NCBI RefSeq assembly: GCF_024362385.1
Contig: NZ_CP101466.1
Coordinates: forward strand, 2,170,001 to 2,234,000
Source: Arthrobacter sp. DNA4
GTDB lineage: Bacteria > Actinomycetota > Actinomycetes > Actinomycetales > Micrococcaceae
Reading direction: 5' to 3'
Length of the DNA stretch: 64,000 nucleotides
In this document: positions 27,314-36,349 of the stretch, piece by piece
How positions within the stretch are numbered: the first letter of the stretch is position 1
Layout of the letters: every line of letters starts with the position of its first letter
Notes under the pieces: model-generated
Told to the model about the DNA's origin: nothing
The model's database searches: none
What the model saw: only the letters and a program-made list of their open reading frames with translations
Translations under genes and position numbers: made by a program

Positions 27314-28725
27314 CGGAACTCCTTATCGAGACACCGGTCCGGGAACCCCAGCGCATCCGCGGTCTTGAAATGCCGTGGAACAGGGTGATGGGCAGCACTG
27401 AAGCGCCCGCCCGCGCCGCCCGTGCCTTGGGGCCCTGGCATCCGCAGGAGTTCATGGCGGAATGCGTCGAGACCATCCCCGAGGCCGGCGGCATGATGAC
27501 GTTAGTGTTCCGCCGCTGCGACGGTGCGCCCCTGGCGTTCCGTGCGGGCCAGTACGTAAACATTGCCTTCCCGGTGAACGGTGAGGAGCACGAGCCGGTG
27601 GACCGCAGCTACTCGCTGTCCAGTTCGCCCACGGAACCGTGGACCTTCAGCGTCACCGTCAAACGCGACCCGGGCGGACTGGTGTCGCCGTGGGTGCACG
27701 ACAATGTCAGGCCCGGCACTGTCCTGGACATGCTGGGACCCGTGGGGGCCTTCCACCTGCCGGATGCCGACCGGCGCGCGCGCTACCTCTTCCTGGCCGC
27801 GGGCGCGGGCATCACCCCCATCATGTCGATGCTGCGGACCATTCACTCGCTGCCCGGGACCGCCAACGTGGTGGTGCTCTACCACGGCGCCGAAGCCGGC
27901 GGCTTTGCCTTCCACCGGGAGCTGGCCTATATCGCTTCCGTTGACCCGCGCGTCAAGGTTTTCTATGCCCTGGGCGACCGCGGCAGGCCTGAGGAGTGGG
28001 AGGGCTTCAGCGGACGGCTGAGCTCGGCAATGATCGAGGAGGTGGCCCCCGACGCCAACGGCCGACAGGTCTACGCCTGCGGCCCGGAGGGTTACCTGAA
28101 CACCGCTACTGAACTGCTCAAGAAGGTGGGCGTCGACGACACCTCGATTTATATGGAGTTCTTCTCCGGAGATCGCAAAACCCTCCTTGAATACCAGGCA
28201 GAGATCGCACTGGCATCGGACATCGCGGAGGAAATTGCCGAGGAAATCGCAGACTCGGCTGAGGACTACTACGAAAGCCAGCCCTCAGCGTTCGGGCTAT
28301 ACGAACCCGGCTATGACGCTGAGGGTACCTTGAAGGCATCCGGGCTGCCGCTGGAAATTGTCGAGCCGGAGGCGCCCTCGAGCGAAGCCGGTAAGGGTAC
28401 TTCAGAGGCGGATTCCGCGGCCCCGTCCCCCGATGCGTCAAGCTTTGACACCGTGGGGACGGGAAGCCTCACCCTTTCCTTCATGCGCACCGGCATCAAT
28501 GTACGGATCGACCCCGAAGAACACATCCTGGGTGCGGCCCAGCGCGCGGGCGTCCGGATCGGTGCTAACTGCAAGGAAGGCATGTGCGGCTCGTGCAAGG
28601 TGGTCAAGCTTTCGGGTGAGGTCGAAATGAACCACCAGGGCGGAATACGGAAGCGGGAAATCGATGCTGGCAAGTTCTTGCCCTGCTGTTCCACCGCTCA
28701 GACGGATCTGGTGATTGATGCCTAG
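27310..28725 (+). CDS. gbcB: Ferredoxin reductase for Rieske oxygenase, GbcB-like, with long acidic linker
   Basis: Electron-transfer partner of the oxygenase, 471 residues. The FAD domain carries RSYSLSSS at 99-106. The NAD domain has GAGAGITP at 164-171 and YACGPEGYL near 255-263. The C-terminal plant-type [2Fe-2S] ferredoxin has C421, C426, C429 and C459. Between residues about 290 and 384 lies an acidic, Ala/Ser/Pro-rich linker (SDIAEEIAEEIADSAEDYYE), absent or short in ordinary GbcB proteins of about 365 residues. The N-terminal 40 residues are also an extension. The ATGA overlap with the oxygenase gene implies coupled translation. Confidence 0.88.
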   Translation: MTELLIETPVREPQRIRGLEMPWNRVMGSTEAPARAARALGPWHPQEFMAECVETIPEAGGMMTLVFRRCDGAPLAFRAGQYVNIAFPVNGEEHEPVDRSYSLSSSPTEPWTFSVTVKRDPGGLVSPWVHDNVRPGTVLDMLGPVGAFHLPDADRRARYLFLAAGAGITPIMSMLRTIHSLPGTANVVVLYHGAEAGGFAFHRELAYIASVDPRVKVFYALGDRGRPEEWEGFSGRLSSAMIEEVAPDANGRQVYACGPEGYLNTATELLKKVGVDDTSIYMEFFSGDRKTLLEYQAEIALASDIAEEIAEEIADSAEDYYESQPSAFGLYEPGYDAEGTLKASGLPLEIVEPEAPSSEAGKGTSEADSAAPSPDASSFDTVGTGSLTLSFMRTGINVRIDPEEHILGAAQRAGVRIGANCKEGMCGSCKVVKLSGEVEMNHQGGIRKREIDAGKFLPCCSTAQTDLVIDA

Positions 28726-28737
28726 AAGTACTGGCCG

Positions 28738-28772
28738 GTCGGGGCTCATTTAGCCGCCAAAGGGGCCCCGAC
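28738..28772. terminator. Hairpin after the Rieske reductase gene
   Basis: GTCGGGGC (28738-28745) and GCCCCGAC (28765-28772) are perfect 8-base arms over a 19-base loop, 12 bases past the reductase stop. No T-run follows, so it is a weak terminator candidate. Confidence 0.4.
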
Positions 28773-28878
28773 TGCGCCATATCTGCAAAGCGGCCCAGGT
28801 GTTCCAACAGATTCTGATGCCGCCATGGATGCCGAAAGCCTCTGACACGGCACCGGATACCGTGTTTGTGTTGATGGC

Positions 28879-29256
28879 ATGAAAACGAGTCATGCCGCCC
28901 TTCGGGCGGTGAAAGCCTTCCACACAGCCGCCTGGTTCAGCATCGAGGCCTGCATGGTCTATTTGCTCTATGCCGGATTCCGCGGCGAGACCGGCAGGCG
29001 GGCGGCCATGGCTGCTGCAGTTGTGGGCGGGGAGACCCTGGTCTTCGTCGTGAACGGCTTCCGCTGCCCCCTGACGCCGCTCGCGCAACGCCTGGGTGAT
29101 GCCCGCGGGTCCGTTACCGACATTTACCTGCCGCGATGGTTCGCCCATAACCTGCTTACCATCCACGTACCCCTTATCGTCCTCGCGGTGGCCCTGCATC
29201 GAAGAAATTTCAGGAATCTGCGCGCAGGGCAGCCCAGGCCTGGAAGCCGCCAATGA
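28879..29256 (+). CDS. Hypothetical four-span membrane protein
   Basis: Protein of 125 residues with hydrophobic segments around AAWFSIEACMVYLLYAGF, AAMAAAVVGGETLVFVVNGF, WFAHNLLTIHV and PLIVLAVALH. The loop RCPLTPLAQRLGDARGSVTD with a Cys-Pro-Leu pattern recalls small DUF2784-like membrane proteins, but the match is loose. Its last 47 bases overlap the end of the convergent rhodanese gene, which is unusual. Confidence 0.6.
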   Translation: MKTSHAALRAVKAFHTAAWFSIEACMVYLLYAGFRGETGRRAAMAAAVVGGETLVFVVNGFRCPLTPLAQRLGDARGSVTDIYLPRWFAHNLLTIHVPLIVLAVALHRRNFRNLRAGQPRPGSRQ

Positions 29257-29656
29257 GGTCGGTCGCACGGCGCAAACCCAGCCGCTGCAGGGTATGTGCA
29301 GCCAGGCTGGAGCTGTAGCCCTCATTGCAGACCACCACTATCCGCCGGGTGGGGTCGTCAGCGATGGGGAGCCGGTGGGGGCAGGAAGGGTCGAGCCGCC
29401 ACTCCAAAACGTTTCGGTCAATAACCACCGCACCCGGTAGATCGCCGTCGCGGTCCCGCTGGTCAACGGGCCGGGTGTCAACGACAAGTGCGCCCGCGGC
29501 CATCTCCTTCTCAAGGTCTGATGGCTGGACCCGCTCGAGCCCGGCGCGGCTCTCGAGCAGCAGTTGGTCAATTGTAAGAGGTTCATGCGAACTGCCCGGA
29601 TCTGAACTGCATGGGCAGGCTGCGGTGCCGTCCTTGACGATATGAGGCTGATCCAC
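29210..29656 (-). CDS. Rhodanese-like domain protein
   Basis: Protein of 148 residues from GTG 29656, chosen because GAGGA precedes it; no ATG start fits. The rhodanese fold spans about 40-145 with ALVVDTRPVDQRDRDGDLPG and the active-site loop VVVCNEGYSSSLAA, whose cysteine would carry the persulfide. It ends in RATDLIGGFQAW, the standard rhodanese close. It probably moves sulfane sulfur or acts as a stand-alone sulfurtransferase. It is convergent with, and overlaps, the membrane protein gene on the other strand. Confidence 0.83.
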   Translation of the reverse strand: MDQPHIVKDGTAACPCSSDPGSSHEPLTIDQLLLESRAGLERVQPSDLEKEMAAGALVVDTRPVDQRDRDGDLPGAVVIDRNVLEWRLDPSCPHRLPIADDPTRRIVVVCNEGYSSSLAAHTLQRLGLRRATDLIGGFQAWAALRADS

Positions 29657-29919
29657 CGGGTTCCTCGCTTTACCTTCTGGTCGGTTGGCGTTCCGCGATG
29701 CAGCGGAACGTCGCTCAATTCCTAAGGTATGGGCAGAGCCACGGTCAACATGCTTCCGCCCTGCGACCGCGGCGCTGATTGTGGCGGAGCGCGGGGCGCT
29801 CTTCCTGGTGGGAGCGTTCGACGGCGCCCGCTGCTCTAAAGGGCGCGGCCGTCCCCGCGCCGTGGCAAAAGGCTGCCCAGGCGGCCGGGCGCCCGGGCAG
29901 CTTATTCCACGACCGCAGA

Positions 29920-31251
29920 TCAACTGACTTTTCCGGCATGCCTTTTCTGGGGTTCGTGCCCGTGGCCCCCGGCCACCGGCCTGTCGCCTCCGCGGCGCAG
30001 GGTCAGCATCACCAGGCCGGCGGCGAGCAGGCAGCATGCCAGGAAGATGGACGTGGCCAGGAAACTGCCGTGCGTAAGATCCTGCAGATACCCTCCGACA
30101 TAGGGCCCGACGAATCCGCCGAGGTTACCTACTGCATTGATCAGCCCCATGGCGGTGCTTACCACGGCGACCGGCATGGCACGGGATGCGGAGGCCCAGA
30201 AGGGGCCGTCGTATGCCAAAGCTCCCGCGACGGCGACGCTGATCAGGGTGACAGCAAGGAACGGAAGATTGTCCCCTGTTGCCACCGAGACGACCAGGGC
30301 GACGGCACCGATGGCCATCGACAGCAGCACGTGCGTGGAGTACCGGCCGGAACGGTCGGCTGCTTTGGCGTTGTACCAAAGGCCGAACATCGCCAAAACA
30401 TAAGGAATCGCAGTGATCAGGCCGACCTCTATGGAGGACCCGGAGGTGATCGTCTTGATCACGTGGGGGAGCCAGATGTTGATGCCGTAGAAGCCGATCT
30501 GGATGAGGAAGTACACCAGGGTCAGGCGCCACACCACTGCGTTGGACAGGACATGGCGCAGGCCGAGCTTTTCCTGCTGGGGATGGGCCGCAGCGTCGGC
30601 AGCCAACCCTTTCTCGATGTACTCGCGTTCCTGCACCGAGCACCACTTCGCTTCACGCGGGTGATCGGCGATCAGGGACCACCACAGGGGTGCGGCGATG
30701 ATGAACGGGAAGATGCCTTCGATGATGAACAGCCACCGCCAGTCCGAGAAAGAGAGGATCCACCCGGAGAGGGGCGCAGTGATGATTGACGCGATGGCGA
30801 TGTTCATCATCCAGAACGCATAGGCCCGGGCCCGTTCGGCGGCGGGGAACCAGTGGCTGATCAGGACAAGGATGGCGGGCCAGATCCCGGCCTCTGCGAC
30901 GCCAAGGAAGAAGCGCACCACGAGCAGCTGGGTGAAGTCCTGGATGAATCCGGAAAGGACGGCCAGCACGCCCCACACGAGCACCATGATGCCCACAAAT
31001 TTCTTGGCACTCCAGTGCTCGGCCAGATGGCCGCCCGGTATCTGCAGGACGAGGTAGCCGATAAAGAAGATCCCGGCGGCCAGTCCCTGTTGGGCCGCGT
31101 CGATGCCCAGGTCCTGGTGGAGTCCATTGAGGGCGAACCCGATGTTGGTTCTGTCCATGAACGAGATGATGTAGACGATGATTGCGACAGGGATCAGCCT
31201 CTTCCACCGGGCATTGCCCACTGCCGGCGCTGACGTGACGTTGTATGCCAT
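29920..31251 (-). CDS. MFS transporter, anion:cation symporter family
   Basis: Twelve-span major facilitator of 443 residues from ATG 31251 with AAGGAGC upstream. The first span region (IPVAIIVYIISFMDRTNIGF) carries the D-R-x-N motif typical of the ACS family (glucarate, galactonate, tartrate, phthalate and related organic anions). VVRFFLGVAEAGIWPAILVL follows, and a histidine-rich C-terminal tail ends the protein. Genes for a sugar-acid dehydratase and GMC dehydrogenase lie upstream on the same strand, so a sugar acid is a plausible substrate. A 24-base perfect inverted repeat lies about 150 bases before the start. Confidence 0.86.
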   Translation of the reverse strand: MAYNVTSAPAVGNARWKRLIPVAIIVYIISFMDRTNIGFALNGLHQDLGIDAAQQGLAAGIFFIGYLVLQIPGGHLAEHWSAKKFVGIMVLVWGVLAVLSGFIQDFTQLLVVRFFLGVAEAGIWPAILVLISHWFPAAERARAYAFWMMNIAIASIITAPLSGWILSFSDWRWLFIIEGIFPFIIAAPLWWSLIADHPREAKWCSVQEREYIEKGLAADAAAHPQQEKLGLRHVLSNAVVWRLTLVYFLIQIGFYGINIWLPHVIKTITSGSSIEVGLITAIPYVLAMFGLWYNAKAADRSGRYSTHVLLSMAIGAVALVVSVATGDNLPFLAVTLISVAVAGALAYDGPFWASASRAMPVAVVSTAMGLINAVGNLGGFVGPYVGGYLQDLTHGSFLATSIFLACCLLAAGLVMLTLRRGGDRPVAGGHGHEPQKRHAGKVS

Positions 31252-31402
31252 CGGATTTGCTCCTTCGCAATATGGCTTATGGGTAGCACCCCAGCATGCT
31301 GTTGCTCTTCCGCGGTCCCAGGGGTCCGGCATTACGTACAGGACGCAAGGATCAGGACTCTTTCAGGAAGCCGGCAGCGGGGCGGCGAATCCGGGGACCG
31401 TC

Positions 31403-31426
31403 AGTGGTCCTCCCATATGGACCACT
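31403..31426. promoter_or_regulatory. Perfect inverted repeat upstream of MFS gene
   Basis: AGTGGTCC (31403-31410), eight spacer bases, then GGACCACT (31419-31426), located between the GH15 gene and the transporter start. The T-rich sequence following on the plus strand also allows a terminator reading, but no plus-strand gene ends here. An operator for a dimeric regulator (GntR or IclR type) is more likely. Confidence 0.5.
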
Positions 31427-31480
31427 CTTTTATTGAATAGCAACTGTTGCGCAAACGCAAGAGTTAACCTGGGCCGCCTG

Positions 31481-33316
31481 TCAGCCTGTTCTTTCGCGGG
31501 CTGGCCGGTCACCGGACTGATGGGAGCCGGGCAAGGGCGTGTCGCTGCAGCCCGGCCGCCCATGGCCGAGTTGCAGGGCGCAGTGAATAAGGGGGAAGTG
31601 GCTGAAAGCCTGCGGGGTGTTTCCAAGTTGACGATGGTTCCGCGGGTCCCATTCTTCACTGAGCAGGCCTACGTCATTGCGTAGTGCGAGCAGGCGTTCA
31701 AACAGTTCCGTGGCCTGGCCGCGGCGGCCGATCCCCAACAGCGCGTCCACCAGCCAGAAGGAACAGGCCAGGAATACGCCTTCGGTACCGGGCAGCCCAT
31801 CATTGGCCGCTTCGGGGTGGTAGCGCAGGACGAAGCCGTCCTGCGTGAGGTTTTTCTGGATTGCCTCAACGGTGCCCGTGACGCGTGGATGGTCGTGCGG
31901 AAGAAACCCGACCCGGGGGATGAGCAGCAGGCTGGCGTCGAGTTCGGTGCTGCCATAGGACTGGACGAAGGTGTTTTGTTTCTCATTAAAGGCGTGGGTC
32001 ATGACGTCATCGTGGATGTGCGTGCGCAGCGCGGCCCAGCGGTCCCGGGGACCTGGCAGCCCGAACTGCTGCACTCCTTTGACCATCCGGTCCGCAGCCA
32101 CCCAGGCCATGACCTTTGAGTGGGTGAAGTTGCGGCGCGGGCCGCGCATTTCCCACAGGCCGTTGTCCGGCTGGTCCCATGCCCCTTCAAGGTATTCCAT
32201 GAGGGCCACCTGGATGTCCCAGGAGTCATCAAGGGCGCCCGCAGGGGCAGCGGCCCGGGTGAGGGCCAGGCCATCGAGTACTTCACCCCACACGTCCAGT
32301 TGCAGTTGCGGCGCCGCTGCGTTTCCTGTCCGCACTGGCTTGGAGCCTTCGAATCCCCCCAGCCACGGCAGTTCCGTTTCCGGCAGGCGGCGTGTCCCGT
32401 CCAGCCCGTACATGATTTGCAGGTCGGCTGGATCACCGGCGACTGCCCGCAGCAGCCATTCCCGCCAGGCAGCGGCTTCCTCGGTATACCCGCAGGCGAG
32501 CAAGGACTGCAGCGTCAGGGTGGCGTCCCGGAGCCAGCAGAAGCGGTAGTCCCAGTTGCGGCTTCCCCCGGGGTCTTCGGGCAGGGAGGTTGTGGGGGCT
32601 GCGACGATCCCGCCAGTAGGTGCGAAGATCAGTGCTTTAAGCGTGATGAGGGACCGTTCCACGGCGTCCTGGTAGTCGCCTGACATGGTGTTGCGGCTGA
32701 TCCACTGATCCCAAAACGCCTGGGTAACGGCCAGGGCGCGTTCAGGGTCGGTCCGGTCCGGGACCGGCTTATAGCTGTGGGCCCAGCGCAGGACGAATGG
32801 GATCCGGTCTCCGGCTTTGACCGTGAACTCGCTGATGGTCCGCATGTCCTCGCCCTTCAGCGGAGCGGGGGTAGTGAGGTAGGCGGCGTCCGGTCCTGCG
32901 ACGGCACTGATGCCGTGGTCCATGCGGCGGACCCACGGAATGATCCGTCCGTAGTCGAAGCGCAGCAGCAGTTCCCCTTTCATGGGGACGCTCCCTTTCA
33001 GGCCCTCCACAATGCGGATCATGTCTACTGAATCATCGCGGGCGGGCATGAAATCCGTCACCCTGACGCTTCCCCCTGGAGTGTCCCATTCCGTCTCCAG
33101 GATCAGGGTCCCGGGCCGGTAGCGGCGCCTGGTGCAGTTGCCCGCACCGGCCGGTGCCAGGAGCCAGCGTCCCGCCTCCGGGGAGTCCAGCAGGGCCGCG
33201 AAGCAGGCCGGCGAATCGAAATTGGGCAGGCACATCCAGTCTATGGATCCGCTGCGGCCCACCAGGGCAGCAGTATGCAGATCGCCCACCATCGCATAGT
33301 CGCTGATCTCTGGCAT
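31481..33316 (-). CDS. Glycoside hydrolase family 15 protein (glucoamylase/trehalase-like)
   Basis: Cytoplasmic enzyme of 611 residues without a signal peptide, hydrolysing alpha-glucosides. The N-terminal beta-sandwich starts with AMVGDLHTAALVGRSGSIDW. The (alpha/alpha)6 barrel contains SRNWDYRFCWLRDATLTLQ, with acid residues near the first catalytic position, RRNFTHSKVMAWVAADRM, and a late LLSEEWDPR segment carrying a likely catalytic glutamate. In actinobacteria such proteins include trehalases as well as glucoamylases; which one cannot be read here. The last 35 residues are polar and variable. It follows the sugar-acid operon after a 130-base gap. Confidence 0.87.
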   Translation of the reverse strand: MPEISDYAMVGDLHTAALVGRSGSIDWMCLPNFDSPACFAALLDSPEAGRWLLAPAGAGNCTRRRYRPGTLILETEWDTPGGSVRVTDFMPARDDSVDMIRIVEGLKGSVPMKGELLLRFDYGRIIPWVRRMDHGISAVAGPDAAYLTTPAPLKGEDMRTISEFTVKAGDRIPFVLRWAHSYKPVPDRTDPERALAVTQAFWDQWISRNTMSGDYQDAVERSLITLKALIFAPTGGIVAAPTTSLPEDPGGSRNWDYRFCWLRDATLTLQSLLACGYTEEAAAWREWLLRAVAGDPADLQIMYGLDGTRRLPETELPWLGGFEGSKPVRTGNAAAPQLQLDVWGEVLDGLALTRAAAPAGALDDSWDIQVALMEYLEGAWDQPDNGLWEMRGPRRNFTHSKVMAWVAADRMVKGVQQFGLPGPRDRWAALRTHIHDDVMTHAFNEKQNTFVQSYGSTELDASLLLIPRVGFLPHDHPRVTGTVEAIQKNLTQDGFVLRYHPEAANDGLPGTEGVFLACSFWLVDALLGIGRRGQATELFERLLALRNDVGLLSEEWDPRNHRQLGNTPQAFSHFPLIHCALQLGHGRPGCSDTPLPGSHQSGDRPARERTG

Positions 33317-33446
33317 CAGGCGCTTTCCTGCACATATTCCGGTAACGGTGGTTCGGCCGGTCCACCTCGCGGGTTCTTCATGGGTGAGTCCTTTCCGTGT
33401 GTGTCCGGCTCCCTCGCAGCGGGTCGCTTCGGCGCCGGCGGGCGTG

Positions 33447-34553
33447 TCACTGGACCCGGTATTTCCCGGCCTCTGCCGCGCGCAAGGCGAGCCCGTTGCC
33501 AGGGCCGTCGCCCGGGCTCAGTGACCCGCCCGCGGGATCCAGCGTTCCGTCGAAGAAGAGATTCTCAATGCGGACGTGGTCGTGGAACCACTCCAAATGC
33601 CGGAAGTTGGGAGTGGCGGCGGCGACGGCGGCGCTGAGGTGGGGAGCGCAGTGGCCTGATACTTCCAGCCCGTGGGCAGCGGCCAGGGCAGCGATGCGGA
33701 ACCATTCGCTGATGCCGCCGCACCGGCTGACGTCCGCCTGAAGGCAGTCGACGGCATCGGCGGCACACATGCGCTGGAAGTAGGGGAGCCCGGTGCCGTA
33801 TTCACCGGCGGCAACGTCCGCTTCCACGGCGTCCCGGACCACCCGCAGCCCGGCCAGATGGTCGCTGGAGACCGGTTCCTCAAACCAGGTCACGTTCTCC
33901 GCATCAACCTCGCGCATGACGCGGACGGCCTGCTTGGCGGTGTAGGCGCCGTTGGCGTCGACAAAAAGTTCCGTGTCAGGGCCGACGGCGGCACGCGCCT
34001 GGCGGATGCGCGCCAGGTCCCGTGGCACGTTCGTTCCGTTGTCCTGGCCGATCTTGATCTTCACGCGCGGGATCTGCTGGCCCTGGGTCCAGCCTTCGAG
34101 CTGGTTCCGCAGCTGTTCGTCCGAATAGCTGGTGAAGCCGCCGCTGCCATAGATGGCCACTTGGTCGCGTACCGCACCGAGCAGCTGGTGCAGCGGCAGG
34201 TCCAGGAGGCGGGCCTTCAGGTCCCAGAGCGCGCAGTCGACGGCGGACACGGCATAGGACGCCAGCCCCGTACTTCCGGGGTTCCGCACCGCACGTGCCA
34301 TCGCCCACGCCGCGGCCGGCACGGCGAGAGCATCCACGCCCAGGACGGCGGGGCCGAGGAGTTCCTCCACCAGGGCGGCTGCCGCCGCGGGTGCGTAGGT
34401 CCAGCCCATGCCGGTCTTCCCGCCCGCTGCTGCCTGGACCAGCACCATGGTGGTGGACTCCCACCAGAACGTGCCGTCCGCTTCCGGGCCGTCCGTAGGC
34501 ACCGTGTAGGCGGCGGCCTGGACTGCGGTGACGGGCGCTTCGGCACTGGCCAA
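33447..34553 (-). CDS. Enolase superfamily enzyme (mandelate racemase/muconate lactonizing type)
   Basis: Probable sugar-acid dehydratase or epimerase of 368 residues, magnesium-dependent. It starts at TTG 34553, with AAGGAGG lying inside the end of the upstream gene. Catalytic features in order: the lysine motif VKIKIG, the metal ligands FVDANGAY, WFEEPVS and VAAGEYGTG, then ADVSRCGGI. This matches the mandelate-racemase subgroup. It is translationally coupled to the TPP enzyme and belongs to the operon with GMC dehydrogenase, so a role in onward metabolism of an oxidised sugar is likely. The exact substrate is unknown. Confidence 0.86.
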   Translation of the reverse strand: MASAEAPVTAVQAAAYTVPTDGPEADGTFWWESTTMVLVQAAAGGKTGMGWTYAPAAAAALVEELLGPAVLGVDALAVPAAAWAMARAVRNPGSTGLASYAVSAVDCALWDLKARLLDLPLHQLLGAVRDQVAIYGSGGFTSYSDEQLRNQLEGWTQGQQIPRVKIKIGQDNGTNVPRDLARIRQARAAVGPDTELFVDANGAYTAKQAVRVMREVDAENVTWFEEPVSSDHLAGLRVVRDAVEADVAAGEYGTGLPYFQRMCAADAVDCLQADVSRCGGISEWFRIAALAAAHGLEVSGHCAPHLSAAVAAATPNFRHLEWFHDHVRIENLFFDGTLDPAGGSLSPGDGPGNGLALRAAEAGKYRVQ

Positions 34554-34556
34554 GGG

Positions 34557-36347
34557 TCAGCCCTCCTTGTGCGGGAGGAATTCCTGGATCTTTGTCTTGA
34601 CCCCTTCTTTCACCACACCCCAGGCGCTGTCGTCGCCTTTGACCATTGCCTCGGCGGTCTTGCGGGCCTGCTCCAGGGTGGCGTGCGGGGGGATTGGCGG
34701 GATGTCGGGATCGGTGCGGACATCCAAAAGTGTGGGCCTGTCCGCGGCAAGGGCTTTCTCCCAGGCCGGTCCGACGTCGTCGGGATTATCCACGTGGATT
34801 CCCTGCAGCCCCAGGCTGTCCGCGAAACCGGCGTAGTCGACGTCGGGCAGCGCCTGGGACTCGCGGAAGGCGGGTACGCCGCCCATGGCGCGCATTTCCC
34901 AGGTGACCTGGTTCAGGTCGTTGTTATGCAGGACAGCCACGACCAGGCGTGGATCGTCCCATTCACGCCAGTAGTGTTTGACCGTGATGAGCTCTGCGAG
35001 CCCGTTCATCTGCATGGCGCCATCTCCGGCGAAGGCGATGGCGGGCCGGTCGGGATGGGCGAACTTGGCGCCGATGGCGTATGGGACACCGGGTCCCATG
35101 GTGGCAAGGTTGCCGGACAGCGAGCCGCGCACCGAACCGTGGAATTTCAGCTGCCGCGCATACCAGTTGGCCGACGAGCCCGAATCGGCACTCAGCATGG
35201 CGTTGTCCGGAAGCCGGGTGGAAAGTTCAGCAAACAGTCGCATGGGGTTGACGGGATCGGCGCTGACCATAGCCTCGTCGTGCATGGTTTCCCACCAGCG
35301 GCTGATGGATGCTTCGAGGCCCTCTTGCCAGGACCTGTCCTTCTTGCGGTCCAGGTGCGGGATCAGCGCCCGCAAGGCGGTGCCGGCGTCCGCGACGATG
35401 TTGAACTCGTTGGTGTAGCGCAGGCCGATCATTTTGGGGTCGACATCGATCTGGACACCCCGCGCCTGCCCCGGTTCGGGCAGGAACTGCGTGTAGGGAA
35501 AGCTGGATCCCACAGTGAGCAGCGTGTCGCAGTCCCGCATCATCTCGTAGCTGGGGCGCGTCCCCAGCAAACCAATGGAGCCCGTGACATACGGCAGGTC
35601 ATCCGGGAGGGAGTCCTTGCCCAGCAGCGCCTTGGCCACGCCCGCGCCCAGCAGTTCAGCCACTTCCCGGACCTCATTTGCCGCGCCGCGCGCGCCCTGA
35701 CCGATGAGGACAGCCACTTTTGTCCCCTCGTTCAGGAGCTGCGCGGCGCCCCGGATGGATGCGCTGTCCGGCTGGATGTCGGGCCAGTGGATTCCCAGGC
35801 TGGAAGGCACCATCTTGAACTCGTGGGTGGGCGGGGCATAGTCGAGTTCCTGGACATCGGCGGGGATAATCACGGCGGTGGGAGCCCGCTGTGCATCCGC
35901 GATCCGGATGGCCCGGTCGATGACGTTGGGCAGCTGCTGGGGAACGGTGACCATCTGGACGTAGTCCGACGCTACGTCCTTGAACAGGGTCAGCAGGTCA
36001 ACTTCCTGCTGGTAAGACCCGCCCATGGCGCTCCGTGCCGTCTGTCCCACGACGGCCACCACCGGAACATGGTCCAGTTTGGCGTCGTACAGGCCGTTGA
36101 GCAGGTGGATGGCCCCAGGGCCCGAGGTGGCCATGCAGACGGCCGGGCGCCCGCCGAACTTGGCATAGCCCACGGCCTCGAAGGCCGCCATCTCTTCGTG
36201 CCGGGCCTGGATGAATTTCGGCTGGTTTCCCGCCTTGCCGAAGGCGGCGAGGATACCGTTGATGCCGTCTCCGGGGAAGCCGAAGACCTTGTCCACGCCC
36301 CACTCGGCCAAGCGGGAGAGCAGGTAGTCAGCCACTGTTGTTGCCAT
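34557..36347 (-). CDS. Thiamine pyrophosphate enzyme, pyruvate oxidase-like
   Basis: TPP-dependent enzyme of 596 residues. The catalytic glutamate lies in QARHEEMAAFEAVGYAK near residue 50. The central domain (about 190-330) has VAVLIGQGARGA. The TPP/Mg motif GDGAMQMNG runs to HNND with the expected spacing. Overall it looks like pyruvate:quinone oxidoreductase (PoxB) and acetolactate-synthase relatives, including a C-terminal amphipathic helix EGVKTKIQEFL that could contact the membrane. It sits between the GMC dehydrogenase and the MR/MLE gene with two- and three-base gaps, so a keto acid from that pathway may be its substrate. Confidence 0.87.
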   Translation of the reverse strand: MATTVADYLLSRLAEWGVDKVFGFPGDGINGILAAFGKAGNQPKFIQARHEEMAAFEAVGYAKFGGRPAVCMATSGPGAIHLLNGLYDAKLDHVPVVAVVGQTARSAMGGSYQQEVDLLTLFKDVASDYVQMVTVPQQLPNVIDRAIRIADAQRAPTAVIIPADVQELDYAPPTHEFKMVPSSLGIHWPDIQPDSASIRGAAQLLNEGTKVAVLIGQGARGAANEVREVAELLGAGVAKALLGKDSLPDDLPYVTGSIGLLGTRPSYEMMRDCDTLLTVGSSFPYTQFLPEPGQARGVQIDVDPKMIGLRYTNEFNIVADAGTALRALIPHLDRKKDRSWQEGLEASISRWWETMHDEAMVSADPVNPMRLFAELSTRLPDNAMLSADSGSSANWYARQLKFHGSVRGSLSGNLATMGPGVPYAIGAKFAHPDRPAIAFAGDGAMQMNGLAELITVKHYWREWDDPRLVVAVLHNNDLNQVTWEMRAMGGVPAFRESQALPDVDYAGFADSLGLQGIHVDNPDDVGPAWEKALAADRPTLLDVRTDPDIPPIPPHATLEQARKTAEAMVKGDDSAWGVVKEGVKTKIQEFLPHKEG

Positions 36348-36349
36348 GA

